In this document: positions 51,346-51,991 of the stretch, piece after piece
Layout of the letters: every line of letters begins with the position of its first letter
Numbering within the stretch: the stretch's first letter is position 1
Assembly (NCBI RefSeq): GCF_029688865.1
Contig: NZ_JARUKV010000031.1
Coordinates: forward strand, 1-51,991
DNA: 51,991 bases
From: Natronococcus sp. A-GB7
GTDB taxonomy: Archaea > Halobacteriota > Halobacteria > Halobacteriales > Natrialbaceae
Direction: 5' to 3'
Program-made: the position numbers and the translations under genes
The notes under the pieces: generated by a model
The model's database searches: none
The model's input: the letters and a program-made list of their open reading frames with translations, nothing else
What the model was told of the DNA's origin: nothing

Positions 51346-51991
51346 TCTTTCGAGCCGGAACGGCTCGAACAAGTCGTCAACACGCTCGTTCACCGGGGTA
51401 TTGCCGAGCTGCTTTCTGAGCAGGTGGAAATTTACGCAGACCTTTACCTGCGGCTCTACTATGGTAACGAAGACGACACAGAGCCTCTACCATTCGGAAG
51501 CGAAGCATGGAAACTATACACTGGCGGTGTCGCCGTCTTCGAAACGGCACACCGCCAGCAGTGTCTTCGCTGAGTTTTTGATGTTCTCGACGGTCTCGAT
51601 ACCGAGGCCAGGCCGTCTCCCTTGACTGCGAATTCTACGATAGCAAGTACTCACGCTGCTTCTGGCGTACAACTACGCTTATATCAGCCTGATTACCCGT
51701 TGGTGCAAGGCGATTGAGCAGGACTCTCTGAAGACTGGAGTCGCGTCAGTTAGGAAAACTCAGCGGTCACAGCTGAACCATCAAGTTTCCCGTCTACATC
51801 GACTGCCCGTACCTGAATGGTCAATACGACCACACGAGGTGACGCGTCACGGCTACGCCGCTGACGCGCCGTTCATCGAGACTCTACACGATGCGCGATA
51901 CCACTACAGCAAATATTTCAGTATCGAGTCGAGCTCTCGCTTGTCCGAACAAGCGATAGCGACGATAACGACACGAGACTTGACGGTAAGA
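51345..51991 (+). pseudogene. ISH3-family transposase remnant (runs off the window)
   Basis: Translation pieces in three frames follow an ISH3-type transposase: 'QVEIYADLYLRLYYGNEDDT', 'LYHSEAKHG', 'SLDCEFYDSKY', 'AYNYAYISLITRWCKAIEQD', 'VTRHGYAADAPFIETLHDAR' and 'HYSKYFSIESSSRLSEQAIA'. Intact relatives read CADLHLRPYYGDEDDTE, LDREFYDSKC, AHNYAYVMPIVRWG and KRFGIEASYRL. Several internal deletions and stops make it inactive. It lacks the first part of the gene and continues to the end of the window. Confidence 0.72.

Noticed and set aside
1-51991. tRNA and rRNA genes
   Set aside because: No cloverleaf with a T-loop GTTCRA motif and paired acceptor ends, and no rRNA-like stretch, was found by eye; a small tRNA with intron could be missed.

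Overview
The window is haloarchaeal (class Halobacteria). Proteins are strongly acidic, the GC-rich genes favour C/G-ending codons, and several families are essentially haloarchaeal: HalOD1-type output domain, DUF7344-like wHTH, DUF7563-like zinc ribbon, IS1341-type TnpB, and ISH3, IS6 and IS1595 transposase remnants. It reads as a surface-glycan (S-layer glycosylation or capsule-like) island, patched together by transfer and heavily scarred by broken sugar genes and insertion-sequence debris. Family names here come from motif recognition by eye; no search was run.

Left island (about 0.2-10.2 kb, AT-leaning): P-loop kinase, large polytopic membrane protein, Wzx-like flippase, ParB-like protein with a PHP-domain protein, second P-loop kinase, polysaccharide pyruvyl transferase and a GT4 glycosyltransferase. 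A truncated tnpB, a UDP-glucose dehydrogenase fragment and an epimerase fragment follow (10.3-11.9 kb). Then comes a GC-rich core (12-36 kb). It holds a sugar nucleotidyltransferase, an orphan ABC ATPase, a lone HypF, a HalOD1 protein divergent from a wHTH protein, a three-gene MacB/LolCDE-like ABC system, two secreted lipoproteins, a cis-prenyltransferase that could make the lipid carrier, an intact IS1341-type TnpB element, a second nucleotidyltransferase, an HTH/DUF6516-like pair, an NAD-dependent epimerase and a polysaccharide deacetylase.

From 36.5 kb a GNAT/DUF354 pair leads into a second, very AT-rich island (38.8-50.6 kb): toroid-fold protein, GT4, two more ParB-like proteins, TupA-like ATP-grasp, polytopic membrane protein, sugar-transfer-associated ATP-grasp and a second 487-residue flippase. 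The window ends in a decayed UDP-glucose dehydrogenase interrupted by a decayed ISH3-family transposase.

A plausible working picture: nucleotidyltransferases and the epimerase supply activated sugars; the cis-prenyltransferase supplies polyprenyl phosphate; GT4 enzymes extend a lipid-linked glycan; pyruvyl transferase, deacetylase, GNAT and ATP-grasp proteins decorate it; flippases export it; and the large membrane proteins act as GT-C enzymes or polymerases. The least understood part is the recurring module of ParB-like proteins, P-loop kinases and ATP-grasp enzymes. No rRNA, tRNA, CRISPR array or replication origin was recognised.
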